DNA of 64,000 bases from Deinandra increscens subsp. villosa (GCA_039602395.1 JBCNJP010000006.1:51115502-51179501), one strand, 5' to 3'. Counted from the stretch's first letter, positions 23,341 to 35,087 are shown. Made by a program: numbers and translations. The notes: generated by a model from the letters alone, not told the origin.

Positions 23341-24545
23341 TGTTGGATAATGGGTGTCCTGACCCGACACTTATCGTAACCGACCCGGTTTTGACTCGAA
23401 AGAGTTACACCGGAGTCAACGAACTTTTATTTAATTAAATGTTAATTAATTCAAACGGTTTATATTAAATAAATAATAGTTATTTATTTAACAAGCAACG
23501 AAACAATTATTATCGTAAAATGTTTACGGGAATTGTCGGCGAATGATTATCTAGTCGTTAACGGTTAACGGGCTAGAAAGATCATTGGGTTTAGAGGCTT
23601 TGGTCGCGAGATGGGCTTTGCTTGCCAAAGAAGCCATCGAAATAGCATAAAAGGAAGGGAGGAGATTAGGAGAACCCTAATCGCGATCCTCCCCTCCTCC
23701 CTCCTCCTTGCAGTCGCGACCTCTCCCTCTCCCTCTCCTCTCTCGTTTTCGGCGCAAGACCACCACCACCCTCCGTCGCCTTCTTCGACTAATACGATGG
23801 TGAAACGAGATTCTCGTTTGATTGCCGCCGCAATGAAATTGGAAACCACCGCCGCCGCTGAGAGGTCCGCTGCCACCACCGCCTCTGCTGCGGCCCGTGC
23901 CGCCGTCGGCGGCGACATCTTCGACGAGGACCACCGTGAGGTGGTTCTCGCCCTACCCGCGCCACCAAGACCATTGTTTGAACCGTCTCGTGCCGCCACT
24001 GTCGAACCGGGTGAAAACCCTAAGTGGCCGGCGCCTTTGTATGCCGCCGCCGTCACGCCACTTCCTTCGCCGCCTCCACGCGCGACGTACGAAGACGTCT
24101 CTATGACGGATTCGTCATCAAGCACGGTGGAACTGTTCGATTGGAATGCTATGATACATAGCAAGGTTTCGTTACCGCCACCACCGCCGGTTCATGAGAT
24201 GAACCCGCCTGTGGTGCCTGAGGGCCCGTCTTCAAAGTCGGTTGAAGACTTGACTTGCCGGTTCGAGTCGGGCGTTACCATTGACCCTAGCGCCAGTTCG
24301 TCGAACCCCGGTGTGTCGAACGGTTGTTCGGACTCTGCCAAGGTATATCTAAATTGTTTAGATTATTCGATTTTATTTTTCTGTATATACGCGTACACGG
24401 TGATCAGATCCTGTCTACGGTTTTTACTATATTCGTGTTGTAAAACTTGTTTTTCCACTGCGCAATTAATCCGATTAATTGACCCGTTAATTTATTCGGT
24501 AAATATAAAAACGGGCAACCCGGATACCCACTGTAAAACCCAACA
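23341..24545 (+). repeat. Copia-1 3' LTR (1205 bp)
   Basis: It begins TGTTGGATAATGGG directly after the polypurine tract and ends AAACCCAACA at 24545, with TGTTGG/CCAACA terminal inverted repeats. The opening (TGTTGGATA..., GACCCGACA, AGAGTTACAC) resembles the minus-strand start of the Copia-2 LTR. The 5' LTR is outside the window. Confidence 0.88.
23797..24342 (+). CDS. GC-rich ORF inside the Copia-1 LTR transcribed region, ending at a splice donor
   Basis: After a weak TATA-like sequence (GCATAAAAGG, about 23645) the ATG at 23797 opens MVKRDSRLIAAAMKLETTAA, 182 codons up to a donor GCCAAG|GTATATC at 24342; the frame stays open beyond it to 24564. The product would be rich in Ala, Pro and Ser, with no domain I recognise and no signal peptide. 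The base composition is much more GC-rich than the rest of the LTR and the pol region. It could be leader sequence that is open by composition alone, or a captured host exon. In the related Copia-2 LTR the corresponding leader has no ATG, so the ORF is not a shared necessity. Confidence 0.35.
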
Positions 24546-24714
24546 ATACCATAATGCGATCTGAACCACTTCCAATCTTTGATATTGAACCTGCTTATAA
24601 ACGAATAATAGAATAAAAAACATAAAATTTTAATTAGTTCATTAGTTTAAAGATGGAAAAATAATGAGCTGATAATGTAGTTAAACAATTTACCTTCAAT
24701 TACCAACCGACATC

Positions 24715-25472
24715 TCACTCCTTACTTCCAATAACAACACCGGGCGTACCTTCATAAACCATTAGAAGCGGCACAAAATCATTAATCCGAGCCTTCCTAA
24801 CAAACTTCTTTGGAATCCTCTGTTAAAAAAAAGACATTATTAAGTAAAATAGTTATAAATGAAAGAACACTATGATATAGAACTTACAAACCGATCTCTT
24901 GCAATCCCAATATCTTCATAAACGGGTTTATTGTCTTCAACATCATTATCAGCTTCTAGAAAACCATCCAAAAAAACAACATCATCATCACTAACTTCAC
25001 CTCCATCATCATGAACATCAACTTCTTCATTTTCCCCATCCTCGTCACTCGAATCAACTAAGTTACATCCATTTGTATGGTACACATCTATAATATACCT
25101 TGTATGACTGACATAGTTAAAAATAACAAAATACCCAAATCTAATCGGAACACCTTTCATAACATCAGTCCACCCTCGAGTAAAGCACATGACACCATCA
25201 ACATATCCAATACTCCAATAGTCACTTCCCAATGCTTTTCTTGAGAATAGTAAATTGTAACCGGGTGATTAGGTGCAACATCATTAAACTAATTTGTTGC
25301 AACAGATAACAGATGTAGGTAATGGCTGCAATTATAAATCAGAACTTTTAATCAAAAAAAAAACGCACTAGAAATAAATTAACTATAAAAGACAGTCATA
25401 AAATAAGATCATTACCAAATAGGGCTCATTTGCATCAAAAACTATCTTGAAAAAATCTCTATTGATACTCAT
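24715..25472 (-). pseudogene. B3 DNA-binding domain gene (REM/ABI3-VP1-like), three exons, broken
   Basis: Minus-strand exon 1 (25472-25416, MSINRDFFKIVFDANEPYL), intron GT-AG, exon 2 (25325-24888) and exon 3 (24819-24715, RIPKKFVRKARI... to TGA) splice in phase. B3 features are visible: HWEVTI, then DGVMCFTRGWTDVM and IRFGYFVIFNYVS in the first domain, an acidic linker (SSDEDGENEEVD), then the beginning of a second B3 domain. Such proteins are nuclear DNA-binding transcription factors. Exon 2 is damaged: the frame after the exon 1 junction stops within 15 codons, PNHPVTIYYSQEKHWEVTI lies in another frame, and DGVMCF in a third. The second B3 domain is cut to about 34 residues. Either a pseudogene or a badly assembled copy. 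Confidence 0.75.
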
Positions 25473-26021
25473 TTTCTCTATTGATACTTATTTCACATGT
25501 TCTTCACCAGTTCACCTTCTCTTTCTTATATTTTTCTAATACCAAGTTACTTTTCGTAAGTATTTTGTTCATAAATTTTTTGATTTTTTAGTTTCTAATC
25601 GTTTAATTTGTATCTTCATTTAAAACTTGGTCAAGTTTTAATTTTATTTAGGGTATAAATTCAAATCTTAATGTTCTAATATCATGACATTACGATACAC
25701 AAAGACAATTGAGGCTATATCATGCTCATTTTAGTTTAGTCACATTGGAGGCTTGATATTATCTTGATGGTCGTCATTTGACTATGTTTTGCAAATGAAA
25801 ATATGATAGCTCAGTGCTTATGGTTCAGGTTTTCATCATGTTTGCATAGACATGACACCGGTTTATTTTTATTGACCGTTTTATATTTATTATACGATAC
25901 TACCATGTTAACTTCCAATAAAAAAATTATGAATTTGGTTATTCGGAAAATTTAAAAGAAAAGTAAGACTTGGAGGCCCCAATATTAGAGATCGCTTGAG
26001 GCCTCCAAAAACCTTGAGCCG
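25473..26021. other. AT-rich intergenic sequence
   Basis: Nothing recognisable was seen on either strand apart from AT-rich tracts. Confidence 0.5.
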
Positions 26022-26752
26022 TGTAGAATCGGGCTACCAAGAGTGGCTAGATAGACCGAAGTCTAGGACGAACTACTCTGATAGATCGACTACAAGGATG
26101 GGAGGATAGTCAGCCTTCGGTCTTGATGGTCTCGGCTCGGCTGTTATCTGCAAAACAAAGAAACACCATTGTTCTTGGAGGGCAGGACAGGGTGTCCTGC
26201 GACCAAGCTCGGGCATGAGAATAAATATGCGTTTCGAGAGATTAAGTGTAATCAAGTCGAAGCTAAGTGCATTAAATGAGATCTAACCTGGTGGTTGGGC
26301 TGTATTTATAACCCTCAACCTTTGTCTTGTATCGTCATTAATGCTAATTGCCCAAAGGGGGTATGCTGCAGGTCTGCATCTTGGACTGTGCCAAGTTTCT
26401 GCAGTATACATTTTGGGTAATCGCATTAAATGTGTGGTCAGGTCGGGTTTCAGCCCGCCGACCTGCCTACTTGTGGGAGCGTTGGTCTGTGGTGTCCATC
26501 TCGGACTTGTCGTGCTCGAGTGTCGGCTGTCGTATGTGCCTTCTGGCCGACACTGAGCGGATGGTTGGCCGGCTCCTTCGGAGTCGACCCTTGACATGTA
26601 TTATGTGTCGACCCTGATGAGGGCCGACTCTCTTTCCTGTGTTGTCTGTCGGCCGGCAGGTTGCGAGGCCGACACTCGTGACTGCAGTGTTTTGGGTTGG
26701 ATGTGTGCGTCAATCTCCTTGTGACGTCATCCGACCCGGACACACGTCATCA
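26022..26752 (-). repeat. Candidate 3' LTR of the Tat-like element
   Basis: On the minus strand the segment would begin TGATGACGTG right after a tract ACTGGGGGGC (polypurine-like) and end TTCTACA at 26022. A TATA-like GGTTATAAATACA lies inside (about 26316-26304, minus). No second LTR is available to confirm the limits, so both ends are tentative. Confidence 0.4.
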
Positions 26753-26969
26753 GCCCCCCAGTCTGGTATGTGGTGGTCTGGACATCACTATCGGACTAAG
26801 AGAGAAAACTGTTCGTTTCGGCTTTTAGAATTTGGTGTCGGCCATGTGTCTTGGCCGACGCCTGTCAAATACTAATGCATGACAACTGTGGACACGTGTT
26901 GGGCCTTTTGTGGGCTTGAGTGACGGCATGTGATGGGACGGGTGGTACCTCAACCGTCGATTAGGGTTT

Positions 26970-26984
26970 TTGTCTATAAATACC
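26970..26984 (+). promoter_or_regulatory. TATA box of the antisense ORF
   Basis: TGTCTATAAATACCC lies about 180 bp upstream of the ATG at 27158, on the strand opposite to the element's own genes. It is a good plant TATA consensus (CTATAAATA). Confidence 0.6.
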
Positions 26985-27157
26985 CTTTTTACTTTCATTT
27001 TTTACCACTGCGAATCTCATTTTCACTCTATTTCCTTTAGACAGATCCTCCTGCTTCGGCTTTTCGACTCCTTTTTAGTGCACCTATGCGTCGTCTTCTT
27101 GATTTCTGCCGGTACGTTCTTCCTTCTCTTGATCTTTATAATTTCCTTCCTTTCTTC

Positions 27158-29637
27158 ATGGCGCCCCTAGGGATTAGGGATTTTAGATCTTCGCTTACCC
27201 AAGCGGAGTTAGATGATCATTGTGAGCGCTTCGGCATTTCCGACAAGCTGAACCCCACCATTCCGACGTCGACGCAATCCATTAGGAATCCTCCTAATGA
27301 TATGGTCGGTCTATATACCAAATCTTTTAGCGTCGGCCAATTAAGGATTCCGTTGACCAGATTCTTTATAAGTGTCTTGAAGCATAACATGGTCCATATT
27401 AGTCATCTGCATCCCAATGCCATTCTGAGGGTGACCCACTTCGAGGCGACTTGCTGGGCTCTGGGTTCGGAGCCGACATCCGGTGTCTTCCATCGGTTTT
27501 ATAGGATAAACCATCAGGGGGATTGGTTGTGTTTCGAGCAGCGTCGGGAGAGGTACGAGGATGGGTCTGTCAGCCCGTGTTACCTGGATTGGTTGCCGAC
27601 AAACTTGAAGGACTTTAAAGATAAGTTCTTCTTTGTTTCGGACAAGATTATGGGTGTTGACCTTCCTTGGAAGTCGACCAAGGTAAAGAGACGGAAGCGT
27701 CCTGAGCTGGAGTTTCAGATGGAGACGGTGAGGCGACTGACAGGGCTTAGGCTTCCTTTAAAGAAGTACCCTGAGAGGGTGTTGGTAATGACTGGTTTAA
27801 GTCGCAATTGGTTATCGAGGACGGAGAAACCGTGTTTTACTCTTGAGGGTCGGGGTAATACCCTGTCGCCCTTTTCTTTAACTGTTCTTGGTTTTTTCTT
27901 TTATTGGTTTTGCTAACCTTGTTTATTTCCTTGTGCAGATATGGATATTCTGGACTTCATCAATTTGGACGACCCATCTGACGTCATTCAAGGAAGCAAA
28001 CCGCTGGGTCAAGGCGAAAGGAATCCCGTCGACGAGACCGTTGGGCGTTGGTATGAGGACTTTACCATATCCGACGACGGTCGGACTTTGATTGGGTCTG
28101 CCCTAGAGGGTGAGACAAATGTCCTTGTCGACGAGGAAACTGGCAAGACAAAGAAGGACAAGATCACCCGGAAAAGGAAGGCTTCTGATGTTGCAACCGA
28201 GACCGAGTGGACCGAGAGCAGCCGCCGGCAAAAGCATGTGGCGGTGCGTAGGGGTACGTCCATTGGGAAGCAATCGTCCAGGCTCCGCGATGAGGCCTCA
28301 GATGTGGAGGTCGATATTCTGTCCCTGGATGGAGGGGATAAGAAGGAAGTGGGGGAGGGGGAGATTTCTCTTACTGATAAGAGAAAGAAGAAGGTCGACG
28401 ATGTTGCAGCTAGTGTAAGTATCTCTCCCTCTCCTCTGTATGGTTCTCGGCTGCCTGATGATTTTGACAGTTTTATCCTTGACTTTGCAGGCCCAAGGGT
28501 CTCACTTTACTGATACTGGTCGAAGAACGGTGCTCGACCAACTGAGGCAGTCTGCTCGACCAACTGAGCCGAAGGCTGACCACTTCGTTGTGGATGACAG
28601 CGACTTTGCTTCGTCGCCTGTTCAGGAGGTCGACTCTGGTATTGCCGAGCAGTTGTTTGTGCCGGAATGGCAGATAACCAACGGCTCTCGGCTTGACTCT
28701 ACCAGGTTGTGCCGAGAGTTCGCCCGCTTGAGTATCCCGGCTGGTGCTCGTCTCGAGCTTGACAAGGAGACACCCGAAGAGGCCTGCCGAAGGGCGACAT
28801 TTAAGTTTACTCGTGCTTATGTCGCCGGCATTGGCATGGTTTGACGCAATGCTAGGTTGGAGAAGAGTGTCACCAGCCTAAAGTCCCGTGTTGCGGCCAA
28901 GAGGGCCGAAGTTGGAAAGTTGAAGAAAGAGATCACTAACCTGAGAATAACATACGCCAATGTCGATCTTAATAAGGCCTCGGCCCTAGAGAAAAAGGTT
29001 GCCGATCTCAAGGCTGGGAGGCAGGCCGATGCCGAAGCTCTTGCTGCCCTCTAGGCGTCGGCGAGGGAGCATGAGGTTGCCCTTGGTGATCTTCGGAAGC
29101 GTTGTGACGATGACACTGCTCGTCACTCGGTCGAGGTGAAGGGGTTAACTGCTGATCTTGAGAAATTGAAAATAAAAAAAAAGATCGGCTTTCGGATCTG
29201 TACAAGGGTGCTCAGACCCAGACGAAGGAACTGGGTGACGACCGACAGTGGTTTGTTGAGGATGGCCGTCGTTTATTGTCAGTCGGCTACTTGGCAGTCG
29301 GCCTTTCAAGACGAGGCTCGGTAAGCTTCAGAGTGTTGTAATGAGGTGGGGAGCCCATTTGGGTTTTGTTGCCGGGTTTGAACACGCTGCAGCCGGGAAG
29401 CCTATGGCTGAGGATAAATACTATAAGCCCGACAACGATGTGCAACTGAATAGGGCGGCCACTGAATATGCCAAGCTTAAGGACAAGTATCTCGACAGCT
29501 TGTCCGAGTGTTTGAACAAGACTCGGGCGGAATTTCAGGTTGTCGACCCCGATGTTGATTATCTAGTCGAAGCACCTTTTGGCACGATCACGGCTCCTGT
29601 TGGGTCGACTGCTTCCACTAGCACCGACCCTGTATAG
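27158..29637 (+). pseudogene. Antisense additional ORF with putative gypsy-type transposon domain (Transposase_28-like)
   Basis: Exon 1 (start 27158, MAPLGIRDFRSS; an upstream in-frame ATG exists at 27086) carries the conserved block ELDDHCERFGI...NDMVGLYTKSF...RIPLTRFF...VHISHLHPNAI. Intron 1 (27855-27938) and intron 2 (28415-28490) are GT-AG and keep phase (TLEGRDMDILDF; VAASAQGSHF). The third exon is a long Ala/Lys/Glu-rich coiled coil (ARLEKSVTSLKSRV...EVGKLKKEI). Breaks: TGA 28842, TAG 29052, a frameshift at an A9 run near 29170-29180 and a further frame change before 29341, after which the last 98 codons stay open to TAG. The molecular function of this domain family is not known to me. 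Confidence 0.8.
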
Positions 29638-30591
29638 ATAGGGCTTTATTATGTTGTTTTTTGTTTTCTTTCACCCGATTGGGTAGTACTGTAATGCCTG
29701 TCGGCTTTTTATCAATGGAAAATGTTCATATTTCGTACATTGTGTTTGTCATGTTGATTTCGAAGTACTTATAATAAGTGGCAATAGAAATAACTGTGTT
29801 TGTATGATTGAGTGTGTTGTCCACCGTGTCGGCTTTGTCTTGTGATGGCCGAGTATGAATGCATAGTGTCGGTTATCAACCTCGATGTTTGAGTTATTAA
29901 ATAAAGGTGAGGGAGTGAGTGAACATTCGTCAATGTTCTTGTTACCGACCTCAATTACGTGTGATACGAGCGTGTCGGTATCGAATGATGTTTTTACTAA
30001 ATTTGTTGTTGATGTATGATAATTAAAACATGTTTTTATGCGTTTATACATAGGTTCGACCGAAGTCTTTCGGTCTATGTGGTCCGATCTATGCCCAATG
30101 TTCCATGTGTCGGTTGTTAAAGTGCCGACTGGAAGGCTTGGGAACGTGTCGGTCACCCACTAATAAGAGCTGTGAGAGATGAATGACGGGGCATTTCTCT
30201 GTATAGCCCGGTACGGATAACCATCTTACTAAGGCTGTCACTTATGGGGTGGATGTTGGGTCGGTCGGTTACTTATTGTGGTCGACCGACTCGGTTGCCC
30301 ACCCGTACGGTGACGGCTACAAGGGTCTTTCGGCCTTGTTATGAAGTTAGATAAATCTTGTCATGGTTGTGTGTAACTGAAATGACTGATATGAGTCTAT
30401 AAATCATGTAATACGTGATCTACTTATAATCTAGCCAACATTAGCCAGTCGGTTCGAGCAATTATAGTGAGATGCAATTGTTTGTGTAGGGAGACATAAA
30501 TTGAAAAAGTTATGCGTCAACTTTCATTAAGATAGGATATATAGAAATCCTGTTAAGGTACAAAAGTAAGACAAAATGATTCTTTTTTCTT
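29638..30591. other. Non-coding spacer between antisense ORF and integrase
   Basis: The sequence is rich in GTCGG/CCGAC words but has no ORF of note. It would hold the 3' ends of both convergent transcription units. Confidence 0.5.
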
Positions 30592-31170
30592 TTACAAGTA
30601 GCATTTTTTGAGTTGCATTGCGTTCCAGTGTCGGGGAACGGCTTTTCCTTCCATAGTCACCAACTTGTAAGACCCCTTGGTGTGTGCTTCACTGACTTGG
30701 TAGGATCTTCCCAGTTCGGTCCCAATTTACCTTGGTTCTCTTGTCTGCTGGTTTCATTGTGTCGGAAAACGTAATCTCCAGGTCGAAAGGTGACCTCCCG
30801 GACCTTTTAATTGTAGTATTTTTCCAGTTGTTTTTTGTATCTTGCCTCATTGATTGCAGCCATGTCTCGACGTTCTTGTGTTAAAGCTAAGTTGACCAGC
30901 AACTCTGAGTCATTGGTGATTTCCGATACGTTCTCTGTTCGGTATGTCAGCATGCCGATTTCGGCTGGTATGACAGCTTCGGAGCCGAAAATTAAACTGT
31001 ATAAAGTGTGCCTATGGCTAGTCCGTTCGGTAGTACGTATGGCCCATAAAACATTTGGCAGTTCGTTTAGCCAGTTCTTCCCCTGTTCACCGAGTCGAGT
31101 CTTGATTCTTGAAACGATCGACCTGTTTGTCCGTTCGACACGTCATCAAGCCGGCCCTGTCCGCACCTGA
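30592..31170 (-). pseudogene. Tat-like Gypsy integrase, C-terminal part
   Basis: Read on the minus strand: ERTNRSIVSRIKTRLGEQGK, WLNELPNVLWAIRTTERTS, FGSEAVIPAEIGMLTYR, ARYKKQLEKYYN, then TAA, KVREVTFRPGDYV and KLGPNWE; the last part, HWNAMQLKKCYL, ends at TAA 30594-30592. These are the integrase core end and C-terminal domain typical of Tat-type elements. One internal stop near 30810 and at least one frame change (near 30690) break it. The Asp-Asp-Glu core upstream is missing. Confidence 0.85.
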
Positions 31171-31809
31171 GAACTTTCCAATGTGATGCTTACATTACGC
31201 ATCTTTCATGAAAGTGAGATTAATACATGAACCAAATAAGTAAACTGCTAACTACATAAAAATGATGAAAGATATGAATAAAAAAAAAGGAGTTAAGAAA
31301 TTTGTAAATCTGTAAAATGAGGGAGATGTGTCGGAGCCGGCCGGATATCCAAATGAATTGAGGATCCATGTTTTTTTGTCGTTTGTTTGTTTTTTCTTTT
31401 TGATTTTTTAAAGCTAATCAATATTATTTCACCAAAAAGTACCGATTTTAACATGACAATATAAGTTTTTTTACAAGCACATAAGGCAAAGCAACAAACC
31501 TAATTACATAAAAATGAATACAACGGTAAATGTGAATTATGTTTACCAGAAACACATTATTCAAAATTCAAAAATAAATAAGTTATGGCATAAATGGGAA
31601 ACAAATTTAGATGATTACATGATTGCGAATAGCAATATGAAAAAAAAATGGATCGACAAATAACATGACAAATACTTAATACACGAACATCTACGAAAAG
31701 AAACGGTTAAAATTATTCATGACACTGTTTATATTGTAAACAAAATGTTCTTCAAATAAAATGTCGTAGAAAAAAAATTACACGACATAATAAAACAAAA
31801 AAGTCATTA
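31171..31809. other. AT-rich sequence
   Basis: Nothing recognisable on either strand. Confidence 0.4.
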
Positions 31810-31940
31810 ACATCACCTACCAAATCAAAGACAAAACCTTCCTCAATGGGGAATTTCTTTTTCATGGTGATGACATGGAGTGCTCGGTAATCCACGCAAA
31901 ATCTCCAAGTATTGTCCCTTTTTTTCACCAGCAGGTTCCC
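31810..31940 (-). pseudogene. Short Gypsy RT remnant
   Basis: On the minus strand LVKKRDNTWRFCVDYRALHV continues to ITMKKKFPIEE, the RT block just before the first catalytic Asp of Ty3/Gypsy elements (VKKKDGSWRFCVDYR-type). Flanking sequence is not recognisable as pol. It may belong to the same minus-strand Tat-like remnant after deletion, or to another element. Confidence 0.7.
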
Positions 31941-34550
31941 TGCGACTTCGAGACTTGCTAGTACCGTACTACATTCAAGAGATTCTTTTAAAAAGTAGCA
32001 GCTTTCTAGCTCTGCAAGGAGCCTTCCTCTTTAGATGCTTTCTTTTGCATTGATCTGGACTTGAGGTTGCAACCACTATCATATTAGATAGTGTTCGAGA
32101 CTACTTTCGCGCGGTTTAACTCGACTATCCAACAGAAAGCTATATTTGACGTTCTCGGGTTCGGCGCCCCATAGTTTCGGCAGCCAAGCTGAAATATGTG
32201 AAGTTGTATAAAAAAAATAGAAAGGCTACCCATTTAAAAAATAAACAAACGGACTAATCACTTAGATAGTGTATAAAGAATGAACCCACTTGGTACTATG
32301 TTTCTAGCTACCAGTCATAGATAGTTTATGTACAAAAATATATACCATATTTATATATTTTACAATTTCAATTGAGTGGGCCTCTCACTAAAGTCACTGT
32401 TCATAGTGATGTACAACATATATTGCCGAAGGTACCAGAAGTATAACAGTCATTTTCATCCCTACTCAAATTTAGGGTCACACTCTCAATCCGGCACGTG
32501 TACTAACACAGCTAAACATCAGTTACGTGGTAACTTTTGAGGTTGTGAACACATCACCTACACCTGCAATATTTTCTTTAAAGCTTCCTATGCCACCTCC
32601 TGTATCTTTCTCTTCTCCATAATTTATCACTTTCTCTACCCTCAAATGTGCAATAATGTAGGCGACATCTCAACGCCTTATGGTACCCTCCGTCGATGAC
32701 CTTTAACGCGATGAATCATTCCGAATTAGAGCACCATAGCCACGACCCCATCCCTTGGAAGCCCCCTGTTTTGTTCGCGAACACACTTCTAACAGCATCA
32801 ATACTTTCTTGAGTGAGAGTGTGAGACGGATTTTATGCAGATCTTTGACAATTATGTTTGTTAACGGAAACGGTGGCGCACAACGTTGATGGTACCTTAT
32901 ACTATTATTCACTCGCTGTAACTGTTTGATGCTCTAGATTTGATTGATTTACAAGTGTGTTTCCTATGATCACGAAGAACCCATAAAACCTTCAGATCTG
33001 TTGAACTACAAGCCATGTAACCAAGAAATACTAAGGAATATATGAAATCTAACAAAAGGTGTTTGTCGGCTCTCTGGCGATGATGGCGGCGCAGAAGGGG
33101 GTTTAAGATCTGGTTGTCAACGTTACTATGTGTTGAGTTGTTTTCATGCATGTTAGATTTATGTTTGTGTTGTTTGTGGTTTGCGGTTTTGTGATGTATT
33201 TCGTTTTATCATTTTCAATTTTGGGAGGAGTTTGAAAACTATTATGTAATTTTGTTAAAAGTCTTTTTTTTTTGTGTGTGTGTGTTCTAATGCAGTTTCT
33301 TTTATGTTGTTCACAGTTGGGTTTACTTTTGTGGGTTCATAGGGAAGGCTTCTCTAAGGTTAGTTCATCAGTAGTTAACTTACATTTAAGGACTTATTGT
33401 TTTAGATAGTTAGTTTTCACAATATGTTGAGCTTCTGATAGTATTTGTTTGAAATTTAAAGAACATGAATGCAGACATAAAGTTTAAAATATAGTTCATG
33501 GACTGTTTTACTTGATGATAATATTTAGTAGAAAACAAAATGTAAGTATAACTATTAAAAAGACTGCTTTAATGTAATGTGATAATTTGAGCATGTAAAT
33601 TCTTTTACTCAGGCCTCTTATTCCAAATACATGCTATTGTCTCCTCTATGTGCAAGTTTGTACAAACAGTATGTTCATCTCATTGATATAACTTTTTTTT
33701 ATATTTTCTTTGCAGTTATTTTTATTTTGTGATTGTACCGTAACAGCTGCTTAAAGATAATTAGCTTGCTCTCTTGCCAGGTTTGATTATTGGGTTATAG
33801 ATACATATGAATGTCATCAGTTGTTATTATACTTATTTGTTACACATTGTGAAATAATTATGTCTTAAAGATGTATGCTGCTCATATAATTACATTGACT
33901 AACCTGTTGCCATGCTCCAACTATACACATATATTTACATGAACAAGGTGTCTATTTATAATTTAAACTCTTATTTTGTGCATTTGTATATGAAACTGTT
34001 ATATAGTATATGAAGCTGTTGTAAATTTTACAGTACTATGAAACTTTTCTTATCTTTAATGGTTTGATGCATTAAATCCTTTAAATGGCTTCTAATCGCT
34101 TTACTTTTCTGTTCAATTATGATTGCAATGAGTATTTTTTTTTTGTCATAAATTTAATATGGCAGGTGGTTTCATTTTCTGTAATGTCACTACCTGTAAT
34201 GTCTCTATACTGCTGATGTAATTTTCTTTGTAGTTACTGTTCTTATCAGCTTCATTGTTGTTGTTATGTTTTCTCTCTTCTATCAATCTTATATAGGATA
34301 GAATAAGGCATACACATCATGTTGTTTTCTTTTCTTTCCCATATTCATGCTATAATACTTTAACCAGAAAGTGGCTGCCTACTTGCTAATGAGTTAGGTA
34401 TTGTTGAGAAAAGTTGTGTGGCAAAGGCATGAAAGAAGGTCCATGTTGTAAAAAGTAAGCTTTCTTTTTTGGTTCTCAACTTCAATTGGATATTTTGGCT
34501 TAGCAATATCAAAAGCATATGCTTTCACAACAACACTTCCGTCAAACAAC
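31941..34550. other. AT-rich non-coding stretch
   Basis: No gene could be recognised. Short minus-strand ORFs at 32703-32912 and 32909-33151 have no known domain. Several T-rich tracts occur (for example 33267-33281). The part from about 33250 to 34550 looks like ordinary AT-rich intergenic or Helitron interior sequence. Confidence 0.4.
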
Positions 34551-34600
34551 TACATCGCCGATGGTGGCCCGCCGCAACGCGTGAGCGGGTCATCATCTCG
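34551..34600 (+). repeat. Degenerate Helitron 3'-end-like sequence
   Basis: GGCCCGCCGCAACGCGTGAG followed by CGGGTCATCATCTCGTT resembles the GC-rich hairpin and CATCATCTAGT-type 3' terminus of plant Helitrons; CTAG is changed to CTCG here. The CCCG/CGGG pair could form the short stem. Confidence 0.4.
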
Positions 34601-34887
34601 TTATATATAGTTTCATGCTTATGAATGATGATTTTGAGGCTATGTACAAAAATATGCCATATTCTAATTTAATGTATGATAGTTTAATGTTTCATGCTTA
34701 TGAATTATGATTCCTATGCTATATGAAAAAAAAAATATATGTATCATATTAACTTACTTTTATTACTTTTGAATATATGTATGAAATTACTTATTTTTAT
34801 TACATTTGAATGCATGATTCTGCAATTTCCTTTTTACATGTTTTATTTGTTAGCAACTATCCATGTTTTTGGTAACTAACAAATGTC

Positions 34888-35087
34888 GTTACAATACACA
34901 TGAAATCAAGTTGTCTTTTATTTTAATCGATCTTAGATTACGCACTTCGTAAAAATTCAGAGCACTTTGCAAAAACTCAAATTTCCTGTTACAATACACA
35001 TGAAATCAAGTTGTCTTTTATTTTAATCGATCTTAGATTACGCACTTCGTAAAAATTCAGAGCACTTTGCAAAAATTCAAATTTTCC
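34888..35087. repeat. Exact-period 100-bp tandem duplication
   Basis: GTTACAATACACATGAAATC begins at 34888 and again at 34988; the two 100-bp units differ at only a few positions (for example CAAAAACTC versus CAAAAATTC). Confidence 0.93.

Larger units (their letters stand above)
26022..31170 (-). mobile_element. Tat-lineage-like Gypsy remnant, minus strand, with antisense ORF
   Basis: A minus-strand integrase C-terminus (31170-30592) is followed, in element direction, by non-coding sequence, an oppositely oriented multi-exon ORF (27158-29637), a G-rich tract and a candidate 3' LTR (26752-26022). An additional ORF antisense to gag-pol between pol and the 3' LTR is a known feature of some Tat-lineage Gypsy elements such as Grande. 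Everything upstream of the integrase tail (5' LTR, gag, protease, RT) is missing. Confidence 0.75.

Noticed and set aside
23565..24164. A 199-codon minus-strand ORF
   Set aside because: Antisense shadow of a GC-rich stretch, with Gly/Arg runs and no domain.
26283..26875. Several overlapping ORFs on both strands in the candidate Tat LTR
   Set aside because: GC-rich LTR sequence with few stops; none shows a domain or splice structure.
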